From positions 5,616,501 to 5,680,500 of the forward strand of contig JABWDB010000014.1 in assembly GCA_019614645.1 (NCBI GenBank): DNA of 64,000 nt, written 5' to 3'. Under the pieces are notes generated by a model. It made no database searches. It was not told the origin of the DNA and saw nothing but the letters and a program-made list of their open reading frames with translations. Position numbers and translations under genes: made by a program. Positions 24,761-36,400 of the stretch are shown one piece after another. The stretch comes from Stratiolaelaps scimitus. Taxonomy: Eukaryota > Arthropoda > Arachnida > Mesostigmata > Laelapidae. Numbering within the stretch: position 1 is the stretch's first letter; every line of letters starts with the position of its first letter.

Positions 24761-27700
24761 TCACTGCATGATTTTACAAGGTGGAACGTATCCACCAAAC
24801 TTCTTCTCGAGTTTCCACGCAACGGCCAAAGTCAATCTATCATTCCCATGTCCAGCAACGATCTGAAAATGGCGACAACAATGGCGATGTTAGCAGTTTA
24901 TCACACTTCAGTATACGAATACATCGGACTCCTCACCAGCGATCGTCATTCCGGCGCAGCCGAATTGTCACCAATTGAAAACCAATGAAACACAGCTATA
25001 ATTTACGAATTGCTCATCTTCAAACATGTACGACTATAGCAGCATCCGATGAATGGCTGTCCGTGTTCTTATTGAATCTGCCTCGCGTCGCCTCCAGTGC
25101 TCGACGAAACGAACCTGTACTGAGAGAGGTATGCCCCGCGAGTCCACACCCATTGGCACCACGGTACTTGGAAGTTGCAAAATGTTGATTATGCCTGCTA
25201 ATCCAAAATACAGTCCGGGATTGCACAGCGTCTACAGCAGAGAATGCATCAAACCAAAGGAGTTAGACATGTGCAAGTAGTTAATCAATAACGTTAGAGA
25301 TTGAAATGATTCCAGCTGACAAGTCCCAATCGCCAATTTCATTGATCGTCAATTCAGCCATTGAGCTGACGCTTTCATTCGTTCCTTCTTGTGACCCTTA
25401 TAATTTAGTAAATTACCTCGGCGAAACTCGCAACGCTCTAAAAGTTCGTCCTGCATACTACATTTCGAATGGCTATGACTTTCACGTGTACGTGAAGCCT
25501 TTTTTCTATATGTTCAATGTGCGTGCGTACCCCGTGATGGAAAGGTGCAACCGATACGCTAGATGGAAGAATGACGACACCGTTATTCGCCAATAGGCCG
25601 TAGAGCCTGTCCTTAAATTCGACGAATCTCTCGTAGTCTGACCGGCACTTGTGCAGCTTATTGCGGTAAATCTCGTCGAACAGGCAAACAGTAATGCCGT
25701 AGATCGTTCGTTGGGAGAAACCGCCCGCGTGCTTCACCAATTCCGTCATCGGGTCCCACGAGTTTCCCGGCTTGTCAAAGCCCAATCGAAGTGGCGGCAC
25801 GCTATTAGCTTCCAACCAGGCGAACCAGTAGTTCGGAACATGAGAGATGTCCTCTGGTTGTGGAAGTGGCTTCACCTGGAAAATCAAGTCGGTTTGGTAT
25901 ATCGTACGAGAACGAGTAAGCCAATTCGTACAGCATTTACCTATTCGTCTCGCTATTACGACGCGTTCGTTAATGTGTGTAACAGCTACTAGAAATGGTA
26001 GAGGGAAAATACCAGTTGGACGTTTTTTGATCAAGTTAGCTCTTCACACGTCGTATGCAACGAACGAGAAAAGCGATGAAAAACGTACATTGAAAGCTTT
26101 TGTTTGCCTGGACGCATTATAATATACATGCAACCCCGTGTAGCATAGAGAAATACGGCTGATTTCTCTAGGGCAAGAAAGACTGCTTTGTCCATAATGT
26201 TCCTGGCCATACCTCGGAATCAAGGTCGTTCCGGATGAAGTCGGCAACGCGATGAACCTGTCGCCGGACGTCGGGTTGAACCGAGGAGACATACGAAGCT
26301 CCCTCGTTATCGCAGAAGTAATAGTTCAGCTCGCGGACGTCGACGGGGTCGTCGAGACGCAACGCTGATGGGTCATCGGCTATAATTTTTACCATCGCCA
26401 CCAAGTCCTCTGTGGAACGCGCCAGAGGTCCCAGGACCCCGATGCGAGATTTTAGCTCCTGACCTTCATCAGGCAACAACTAGACAGTGAAGATCGTGAC
26501 GTTGGTCAGTGATACGAATAATTAGTACTTTCCGAATGCACGAGAGAATTTTTCGAATTTCGTCGAAACTGACGAACGAATCAATCAACCAATCAATCAA
26601 ATCACGGTTTACTGTAGGAACTGCAGTCCCACAATGACTATGTTCTAGAAAAGGAAAAGAAAAGATGCCAATATAACAACCATAGCCAATGGTTGACAAA
26701 GAGGTACTTACGCCCTTGCGGGTGTGGAATCCTGGAGTTGGCTTATGGCCAAACAGGCCGCACCAGGCTGCTGGGAGACGAATCGACCCCGAGATGTCCG
26801 AACCGATGCCCCAAACTGAAGCGCAGGCAGCGATTAATGCGCTTTCGCCGCCGCTACTCCCACCGGGAGTTCTGCAAAGCTCAAACGAATGAGATACATT
26901 GAGTACTGTCGTTGGGACCCTGGAAAGGGGCTGTTGTCACTTGGGCCATTGTTTGGAACAACCTTCGAACTACTTCAAGCCATAGATACATATCCCCATC
27001 GAGAATCTATATTGCACATTCGATTATTTTCGTTCATCTTCCTAATTATAATTGATCCACAAGATTATTGTTGTTTAGGTGTACACCTATCGCGATATCG
27101 AAGGTCGAACTTAACCTATCTCGACCTTAACATCAGCACCAGTAGAGCAAATAAACCAGAGACTGAGTTGAAGTAATCGGATCATCCTTATTAATATCAC
27201 TATTCCTATAGAAGGCCTTGTATCCGAACCTGTGTAGGTCGTATGGGTTGTTTGTACGACCGTAAAGGTGGTTGCTAGTCTCAATCCAAAAACACATCTC
27301 AGGTACATTCGAGATGGCCAAGGGTATGCCGCCTGCAGCCACCATGCGGGTCACACTAACGGCGTCCTCTTCAGCGCGGACACCGCGGCGCGCTTCATTG
27401 CCGCATGTTGCAAGCATCCCTGCATATAAATCAGTGTTAAGACAACACCGTATTAGTTAATGACGCCTCGCCCACCCCCCCCGCCGTCCAAATGCTTAAA
27501 TGAGGGAAGTATTTAAATTAGACATTTAAATAGTGACCTTTAATTGCAAGGGCGTCCTTCACAGTAAACGGCACGCCAAGGAAGGGCTTCGTCCTGGCTA
27601 GTCCTTCGACGTCATCGCAGGCGGCTAGTTCTTCATCGGCCTGACGAGCGTCGTCGAGGGCGGCGTCGAAACGATCTTCAACCACTGCGTTGATGAAAGG

Positions 27701-28967
27701 TTCGACCTCACGAATTCGACCGATTACCGCCTTTATCAGCTCCTCCGACGTCAACTGGAATAGCGGAGGGTTAGCACAGTAAGCAATAACTGTGGATGTT
27801 CTCAAGTAAAGGTACTTACCAAATGGGCATTAATGCCAATTAACTTCATTGCTACGAGAAGCACCTGCCGTGACGATCCACCATTTTCACGAGTACATTT
27901 AATTCAAGAACAACGTGAAGATTTCCTACTAACAGAGGCCATTTTCGTGTATTGTCCAGCAGTGTGCGTGCTAGTCGTGTGGAACATCACTGATCGCCGT
28001 TAATCCACCCTCAACTCAAACGGCTGACTGCTATCGAAGCTGTAATCTTCTAAATACATTTTAAGCTTTTCAAACGAAGCCTGAATAGATCTGGGTATCT
28101 TTTTGTCTACAGAACGGAATATATGGTGCTGCGTCCTGATACGAACCTTGAAAATGCCATAGAATATAACGGACGCAAAGGGTGAGCTTACAGTCGGGTG
28201 AGACGTAGGTTTAGGAAAATATAGGCTTCCAGTTTGGTTAGTGGTCGAGTTTGCACTTGAAACAGATGCTTCTTCAACTGTAAGGCGATTTTTTTTCCTT
28301 AATTGTAGACCTACACCTTACCCCACCCACTATAAGCCCAGTTCTGCCCTTAGATTATTATTATTATTATAAGTGTATTATATATATATAATTGTTATAT
28401 ACGTATTAATATACCTAATTAGTAACAGAAGCAAACATACAGTTGTCACTCATATTTTTCGGGGCCACAAATCACGTGCTAGCTAACGCAAGTGGCATAG
28501 CGCATTGACAATAGTAACAGTAACGATAATCAATCGGCGCACTGCTATTATTAATATTCACGCCGACTTCTGTGTCACGATGCAACTCAATCGTGTCTGA
28601 AGCATTCTCTTGTTCTCCCGTTCGGTATCCCGTCTGCCCACGTTTTATATGTTTTGCGTGGCGCACCCGTAGTATCTATTTCACGTACCTCTTTATCGCG
28701 AATCATCTTTGCCAGTCGGGTGGCCGAATACGATAGAAATTCTCTGCGAATCGGCGGAAGCCGTCGACGTCCATCGCGGAATCCTTGATGCCACAAATAC
28801 TTGACCGTGTCGTAGAAGCGAATAATTGCAAGCGACAGGAGCTCACTCAGCAGGTGAAAGATTGTCATCCACATCGCCATTGTGAGATCGAAGAGTCGAC
28901 GGATGCGCTGTGTCGTTGAGGACAAACAGGACAGCATTCCTGTGCGGCGTCCTGCGGAGCGTGGCAC
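24761..28967 (-). CDS. FAAH2: Fatty-acid amide hydrolase 2-like protein, copy A (8 coding exons)
   Basis: An amidase-signature serine hydrolase that cleaves fatty-acid amides at lipid membranes. Exons in order: 28689-28967, 27538-27754, 27230-27419, 26712-26871, 26213-26479, 25531-25875, 25115-25231 and 24761-24862 (stop TGA). All introns are GT-AG. The joined frame gives about 558 residues; human FAAH2 is 532. Visible features: an N-terminal hydrophobic helix ([19 protein letters not shown]) that likely anchors it; catalytic Lys about 159 in VPFTVKD; cis-Ser about 234 in GGSSGGES; nucleophile Ser about 258 in [11 protein letters not shown], 24 residues after the cis-Ser as in FAAH; then [10 protein letters not shown] and the late VAPFHHG and STVVPMGVD blocks. 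The Met at 28967 is the furthest upstream; an inner Met (MLSCLSS) is possible. A poly(A) signal, AATAAA, lies on the minus strand at 24664-24669. The next gene upstream is its tandem paralogue. Confidence 0.95.
25876..26212 (-). other. Intron 5 of FAAH2 copy A
   Basis: It lies between exon 5 (ends NDLDSE) and exon 6 (begins VKPLP), with donor GTATGG and acceptor TTTCCAG. It contains nothing recognisable. Confidence 0.85.
26585..26660 (-). repeat. Family B SINE, 3' fragment in intron 4 of FAAH2 copy A
   Basis: On the minus strand it carries the family's 3' block (CATTGTGGGACTGCAGTTCC, then AGTAAACC) followed by GATT-type simple repeats. The tRNA-like head is missing. Confidence 0.55.
27755..28688 (-). 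other. Intron 1 of FAAH2 copy A
   Basis: A 934-bp intron between the membrane-anchor exon (donor GTACGT) and the exon beginning LTSEEL (acceptor ATTCCAG). It holds a (TTA)n and (TA)n patch at about 28350-28395 and no other feature. Confidence 0.85.
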
Positions 28968-31900
28968 TCACGGACAGTCGGTTTCTGTAGAGGTTTATAA
29001 GAGAGCGAGAGTGTGAAAACAAGTCGACGCTCGCGAGTGGACTTGTAAACGCCGTGCTCCGGCCGTGCAGGAGTAATCTACAGACGACACCAAGCCTGGT
29101 TATGGCTGTCGACCGTAAAAGTAACGCGGCTTAGCGAGGGTCCTGTAACATGACCGTGTGCAGTGTTCGAGCTTCACGAAACTAATCGCTTGACGCAGTA
29201 ATCACGGTTGTCTGTATTTAGATATTAGGATAACTGCAAGAGAGGGAAACGAGATAATGACAGATCAACTAGTCCTTTTTGTCTATTGGCTCTTCCCACA
29301 GTGCAGACAGATAGCACGGGCCACTGACCGTCGCTTAGCAGATTTGGCCACCTTTGACTGTGCGAGCGTAAGCGAGCTGCGCCGACGCCCTCATCGTAAA
29401 TACGTTCACCTATGGGTGTTTGCATAGAGCTCAGGTGTGTTACAGCATTGTGCCATTTCCAGCTGGTTTCGCTCAATCAGACATTCACATGAGCTAGATA
29501 TGATTGGATTGATATTCGAGCCCTTCGGTCTGTAAGTCTCTGGAAAATATGAGCAGGTACAAATGACAGAATGCCTATGTTACCAAAGGAGTTAGTTGAA
29601 CGACAGATACTAAGGCACATTTTTTTTTGGAACTAATTTATTTTTCGAGTCAAACATTTTTTAGTCACCAAGTTTGTCAAGCGTGACTCCAGATGAAATT
29701 ACACAAAACTATGGGGGACAACAAAATTAATCAGCTTTAGCTGCATCCGTTTCTGCTAAGTTTATAAACTGTCCGCGTCACCGCGCGTGCCGTTATGGGA
29801 AAGGGCTTATTATACAATTTCCAGATTTTGGCTGACCGGCTGACCCCCCGATTCGTAACACTCGTACCCTACAGTCGACCAACTAAACACAGCAGAGTCC
29901 ATAAGAAAATAGAATCTAATCTGCTGCCCCAACTTGGTCCACTATCCACTAAAGAATATTTGAACCACAAATGTTTGATGATCTTTCAATGAGAACAGAT
30001 CAACGTTGGTAAGTTGAAATATACATTCGCGAAACTCTCGAACTCACGAACGACTGTGCAACCGCGCGCGACCCGTTGCAGTTCTGCCTTCGACCATATC
30101 TCGGGTTTACTTCGTAGCCAACCAAAAGTATAACAATAATTACGAACCGATTTCACAAACGTCACATTTGACATGATAAAGCATACAGTATACACATCAT
30201 GTTTTGGCTTGTTCGTCTATTGTAGTTGATGCTTAGACCGGATTTATGTCAGGGCCTTAGTGGTGGATATAAGTCAAGTGACATTTCCGAGGTCTACTAT
30301 ATCGTCTCACCCCAAAACCTCGCACAGGTTGACCTCATGTCGCCACGCAACATATTAGAGCGGCACCATCGTTTGGACCGACAGGCCTACATGTTGTGTA
30401 CTGCATGTAAACTTTTGTACCAGTGGATAAGCATACTGTTCTAGGAGGCAGGGTCAATTTTGTCCCGAAATGTCTCGCATTTATTTACGCATATCCGACG
30501 ACATGATTGCGAAACTTTTACCTCCTAGCTCCGGTCAGTAGCTAAAAGAAAGGGGAGAGCAGGAAAAGAGCTCTGCATTCAGTCGGCTTGACCCAAAGGG
30601 CGTCCATTCGATTAGCACCACTATTGAGCACAAATCGACGATGCTACCAGAAAAGCGTCTCTATTAAAGTTGGGTTACACAAGGAAGTGCCACTCGAAAG
30701 TTTAGCGTTGGCAGCAGTAAGAACGCGTCGAAGGTGGTCACGTTATTCAAGTTTATGTGTTTGCACCGAAACCCCAATACAAACGCAGCTACTGTCGAAA
30801 ACCTGTTACTTTTCTATAAGTATCAGGTAATTTTGTCATTGAACCACTCAAAGCTTCATTGGTCGTGGTATAAGCGAGACGCTTGAAAATGTTTCGAACC
30901 GTATGGGCGTTTTGTATAGGTTTATCCTTCATTTCCCTTGGGTTCCGTTGAACGACAACAGTTGATATTATATATATATATATATGTTATGTTCGATGTC
31001 CTATGGAATCTGTGCAATTGACTAGCAGCTAATAGCTACGATTAGCCAGACAGCTTGACAAGTCTAGATCTGATACATTAATTATTGCGGCATTTTTGGT
31101 CCCCACATGCGAGATAACACGGTGTATAAAATAGCAAACAGACGCAGAACTATCAGCCCATATTGCTAATTTAGTTTTCAACGGACCCCGTTGCGGTTGC
31201 TTTAATTAGACAATGACAACCTTGCTCTGATGATTCCTATTGCCTATAATCTCTAGTAAAACGTTAGAACTCCGAACTAATTACTTGTCAAGCGTTTACG
31301 GTCTCACGCCATTTGCAGCAAGTTGTATGAAGTGGTCCTAGCTACCCAGCGAATGTGGAGACCATCCCACTGCCCGAGTAACGCTTCGAGGGAAGACGAA
31401 AACAATTGTAGGCTAGAAAAACAAGCCACATTATTAATACGATTGTACCACAACGAATACTATTGTGTCATTATTGAAAAAGCATTTGTCTGAAAACTGT
31501 TTTATCAGTAATGATCTATTTCGATCTACTTCGTGTAGCACTAGCTAACTATGAAATTATTAAACATGAATGGGCATGGGAACATGAAATATTTACAGAT
31601 GCTCAAGAAGTATCTTTTACTGATAAGAATATAGATCATAACAGTTTCTTATTGTAATGCAATACTTATCTAGCTGATTGCACAATGCTAGACGTAGCTA
31701 TATACTGACCTTATTTATACTCGATATATTTGGGGGTTACGTATACGCCAACTTTTGTGGACCAGCAAAATATCCTAGCAAGCTACTCGTCCAGCAGGCT
31801 ATCTACTTCAATGTTGATTATAAAAATAAACGAAGATCATTAAGTCAACCACGGCAAATACTTTCATAACCTGTCCACTTGTATGTCAATCATTTGACGG

Positions 31901-33488
31901 CCACCACACGGTTGTCGACGAGTTGTTATTCACGATTGATTTCTATGGCTGTCGGCTTACCGAATTCACCGAACGACGATAGTCATATAGATCAACTTTA
32001 CAGGCGCATATACCACGCGCGATACACAAGCACACACACACAAACATACATACATATATAAAACTGCCAGTGCCTGCACGGACGCAACGAAATCGGTGAC
32101 ACCTTTTTCAAAGGGTCTGTCATATGACGCAGGACGATTAAAAATTGATGGTAGAAACACGTTATTGTACCGGTGTGATTCAGATGGCCCATCCACTAAT
32201 CACCATCTTTCTGCGTTTTTCCTTATATAATAGGTATCGCGCATGTCGCTGGAGCGCGACCGGCTTTGCCGGTTTGCTTCGCCGTTTTCCTTGTTGATAA
32301 AAATGGATAATATATCTGTCTAGTGTTGCCAGAGACAAACACTAGCCGGAGTCACCTGTGTTGGATTGGATCAGTCGCACTGGATTGGCGTGGATTCGTT
32401 CGCCAATTCTATCGCTGGTGGAATCACGCATCGGGAGAGGGAACGTTCACCGAACGCAACGAAATGACCTGTGCGTGCAGTTCGTCGAAAGAGACGACGA
32501 GAGCGAGAGACACATAAATTGATTGTAAATCAGCTGTTAAGGCTTCGTGCGAGAAATATGGATACACACACAGCTGGTCGTCCCTCCGATATAGCCTGCA
32601 GAGTCAGGCACAAGCAACCGAACAATGAATGAGGCGAGTATGGAAAATGTTCCTCTAGGTGAAAATCGAACGCGCCAAACGATCCGTAACTTTATTTTAC
32701 TTTATTTAACTGCTGGTGTCGACCTTTGATGGGAGACATTCCGCGATAAACATGGCCAGTGTTACTTGTTGTGTTTATGTTGAAAAAGGAGAAATCCGAT
32801 GAATAATTCCTACTCCTGGACAACACTATGGTCGCTCTCATATGAGCCTCCTCTTCTGACAGGTCCTTGAAGCAACGCGGCTACAGCGGGGTGAAGGCCT
32901 TTTTGCCGCAGAGTAAAGACAGCTGAGGGTCTGCTCTGGAAAACAGCAACCTGCGGCGACAGCATATGAGAAATTTTTGGCCTACATTTATGCTTTACGT
33001 TTAGGCTATCGTACTATTTGCCGTGAATGGTCCTGAAGGTAGGATAGCCACTTGAAAAATGACCTGTCGCTATAAATATTGTCCTTAGCATAACAAAAGA
33101 CTTCGGTGGGATTCTAACCAATTGGAATAGATACTGCCAACTATTGATATCGCACGTTAAATTGTCAATTCAGCTAGTTGACCGCTAAACATATCAGGTT
33201 TCCGTCGGGTGCTACATGCGTAAGAAATAGAAAAAAAACACGTGTGGTAACCAATGTTCTCGTTCTAATTATTTATTTCTCACATTTACCAGAAGTATGC
33301 TTCGTCGATACTACCCCTAACTATTCCTATACCGACCAATCAACTATCTACGGCCTGGTCTAACCGAGTGCATTCGATCGTGTTTCGGTTCGTTCAGCGG
33401 ATCTTCTTCAGGTTGTAAAATCGCCAGTGTTTGCACGAGTTAGACCACTGTGTAGGACGTTGCAGATGTAAGCACTTGTTGTAGACAC
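28968..33488. other. Spacer between the two FAAH2 genes
   Basis: About 4.5 kb without a recognisable gene. It should hold the promoter of copy A and the 3' end of copy B. A possible AATAAA signal for copy B lies on the minus strand at 33272-33277, about 210 bp past its stop. A TA run is at about 30968-30986. A weak resemblance to family C repeats lies near 32865-32955. The ORFs show no domains. Confidence 0.5.
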
Positions 33489-36400
33489 CTATTCTGCAAC
33501 TGGGCACGGCGAGATGAATCCGCCGAACTTCTTCTCGAGCTCCTTCGCAACAGCGAGCGTCAGCCGATCCTGGCCGGGACCAGCGACAATCTGCAAGAAT
33601 TTCCATAAAAATTAAAGGAAATCATACGATCAGCGTCCAACCGCCATTAGCTCATTACGTAATAGCTCATTACGTATGTCTGTGTGTTTGTATGAGGTCT
33701 CATCAAACTGTCTAACCTAATATAGAATACGACAGGTAAAAGGCAGTTGTACGAACCTGAACGGACAGAGGCATGCCGCGCGCGTCGACGCCCATGGGCA
33801 CCACCGTGGAGGGTAGTCCGAGAATGTTAATCAGGCCACCGAATCCGAAGTAGACGGGCGGAGCGCAGAGGGTCTGTGAAGCAGTAGAAACAGTACAGGG
33901 TCACCTCAAATCTAGTTATGTACCGCCGCCAACGGGAAGTGCTGCTAATTGTGATCGAAATATTTCCGGATACCTTTGGGATATATCATTCTTCAGACCT
34001 CTAACCTACCCCGTGATGGAACGGTGCCACAGATATAGTTGCTGGCAGAACGATGATGCCGTCATCCCGAATGAGATCGTGTATGCGCTGTTTGTACGCC
34101 TCGAACTCCTTATAACCCTCCAGGCATTTTGCGTTGTTCCTTCGGTAGAACTCATCAAGAAGGTTGACACAGATGGCGATATTCGCCCGAGTGGAATTGC
34201 CGCCGGCCAGTTTCACTAGCTCCGTTGTGGGGTCCCACGTGTTCTCTGGCTTCTCGAAGTCGAGTTTGAGTGGAGGGAAATTGTGAGCCGCAAGATAGCA
34301 GAAGAACCATTCCTGTCGTCTGGCGATCTTTTCCTGTTCTGGAAGTGGCTTTGTCTAACAACAGCAGAGCCGAAATGCGCCGAGTTAGTTACATCACACA
34401 TACGTCGGCAGCGTACGCAGCTATACGAAACGCACCGCAGGCGATGGAAGGGGACTTGAGATTCGGGGCTGATTGAAAATTGTCGAAAAATCCGCTTTAA
34501 TAATTTTGATCGGCAGTTGTCATCTTCTTGTGATGATACCCACTGACTGAGTTAGCCCTACTGTGTCTAATGTCAGCAGCGGCAGTAGAATGATGGCATT
34601 TGTATGCAACAAATCATAGCGAGGAGCATATTTGGAATAAAGTGAAGGACATAGTTGTAAGCGGGACACGTTGTTGGTAATATGGTCTGACGCATCTATT
34701 TTGAGTAGAAATATACGCGAAGAACGAATCGACTTTGTAACGACTTCACCCGGCTTCAATAGATCTTGTGTGATGCCCTTTTAATTATTAATACACGTTC
34801 ACGGGGTACAATTGTTGCCCACAACATATGAACAATCAATATATCTTTGGCATAAAAGCAGGAAGATAACGCATAATAAAGGGAAGTGCCGTACCTCAGC
34901 CTTGAGGTCATTTTTGAAGAAATCCACGACCCGGTGAACCTGTTTTCGGACTTCAGGTTGAATGGCAGACACGTACGATGCACCCTCGTGGTCGCAGAAG
35001 AAGACCCTTAAGGCGCCGACGTTAACAGGGTCATCGAGACGTAATTTCGAAGGATTGTCAGCCATTATCTTCATCATTTCGACGCAATCCTCGGTAGTAC
35101 GCGCCATGGGTCCGATCACGTTCAGCGTGAACTTGAGCTCGAGATTTTTCTCAGGAACAACCTAAAATGTACTTCGATTAGGAATGTGGTCGTTGCTTTT
35201 TATTTTTTTTTTGTTGTGGCCGGTGTCGACGGATGGAGGTTTATGTTGAAGTGGGCGGCGCACTAGAATGAGCATTCGGTGAAGATCGACACCGAACGAC
35301 TATTCTCTCGTATACGTAGCATAGTTTTCAGCCCTTACAACAGAAGGAAAAACAAAACCTAAAAAATGAGCTCAATTCCAATTGTGGTATATGTCTGTTA
35401 TCAACATTTTGCCAAATGGAAGAAACCTGTGATTCCATCCTATACTTGCCCCTTTGCATGCAACGAGTCCTGGAGTTGGCTTGTGCCCGAAAATGCCACA
35501 CCAGGCAGAGGGCAGGCGAATCGAGCCGGAAACGTCCGTGCCGATTCCCCAGACGGATGCATACGAGCTCAGCAAGGCACTTTCTCCGCCAGTGCTACCT
35601 CCGGCAGTTCTAAAGAGTTCACGCAAAACGATCGACGCAGGTTTACAGAGGAACAGCGGGTCGGTTAGTTGTGTTTAAGAATAAAAACAGTTCAATTTCT
35701 TCGTTCAACAGTTCAACGTTTGCAACGTTCGGCCGATTTTCACGAAATGTTCCAGCTGGCTCGCATCTGACAAGCATCTGTTGCTTTTCAGTGAGACGGG
35801 GGAGCTATTTCCTGGATAGTTATTGCGGAGTTTCTTGCCCAGACGAACGTACAGTTCAATCAAGGCTATCTTGTGGGTGCATTTAACAGGACCACGCTTA
35901 CCGGTGTAGGTCGAACGGATTGTTAGTTCGGCCGTGAAGATGATTCGTCGACTCGATCCAGAGGCACATCTCGGCCACGTTAGTGATTGCTAGCGGAATT
36001 CCACCTGCCTCGATCATACGCTTCACACAGACCGCGTCGTCACTGGCGCGAATACCGCGTCGGGCCACGTTACCCACTTCGGCGAGCATACCTGGTAGAA
36101 GAACAGCATTATTTGACAACTTTGGCCAATTACTGTGAAGTCTATTTGTACTATGATACTTGCCGACTGTCTTTGCTTGGGGTTTAGTGAACGTAAATGC
36201 AATACATTACGCGAAGCAGATAAATGTCCTAGATGACAGCGCTATGTGGGATAGGTAGTTGATGCGGGACACGACAGCCTATGTATCCAAACTCGTTGCC
36301 TAGCCTGCTACCTCTCTTAAGTAGTTGTCTTAGTTAATCACCTTTAAGTGAGATGCAGTCCTTAACTGTGAAGGGTATTCCGAGGAAAGGTCGCGATTTC

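Noticed and set aside
32865..32955. Family C repeat copy
   Set aside because: Only GACAGGTCCTT and ACAGCTGAGGGTC-like pieces match, with unrelated sequence between; too weak for a feature.
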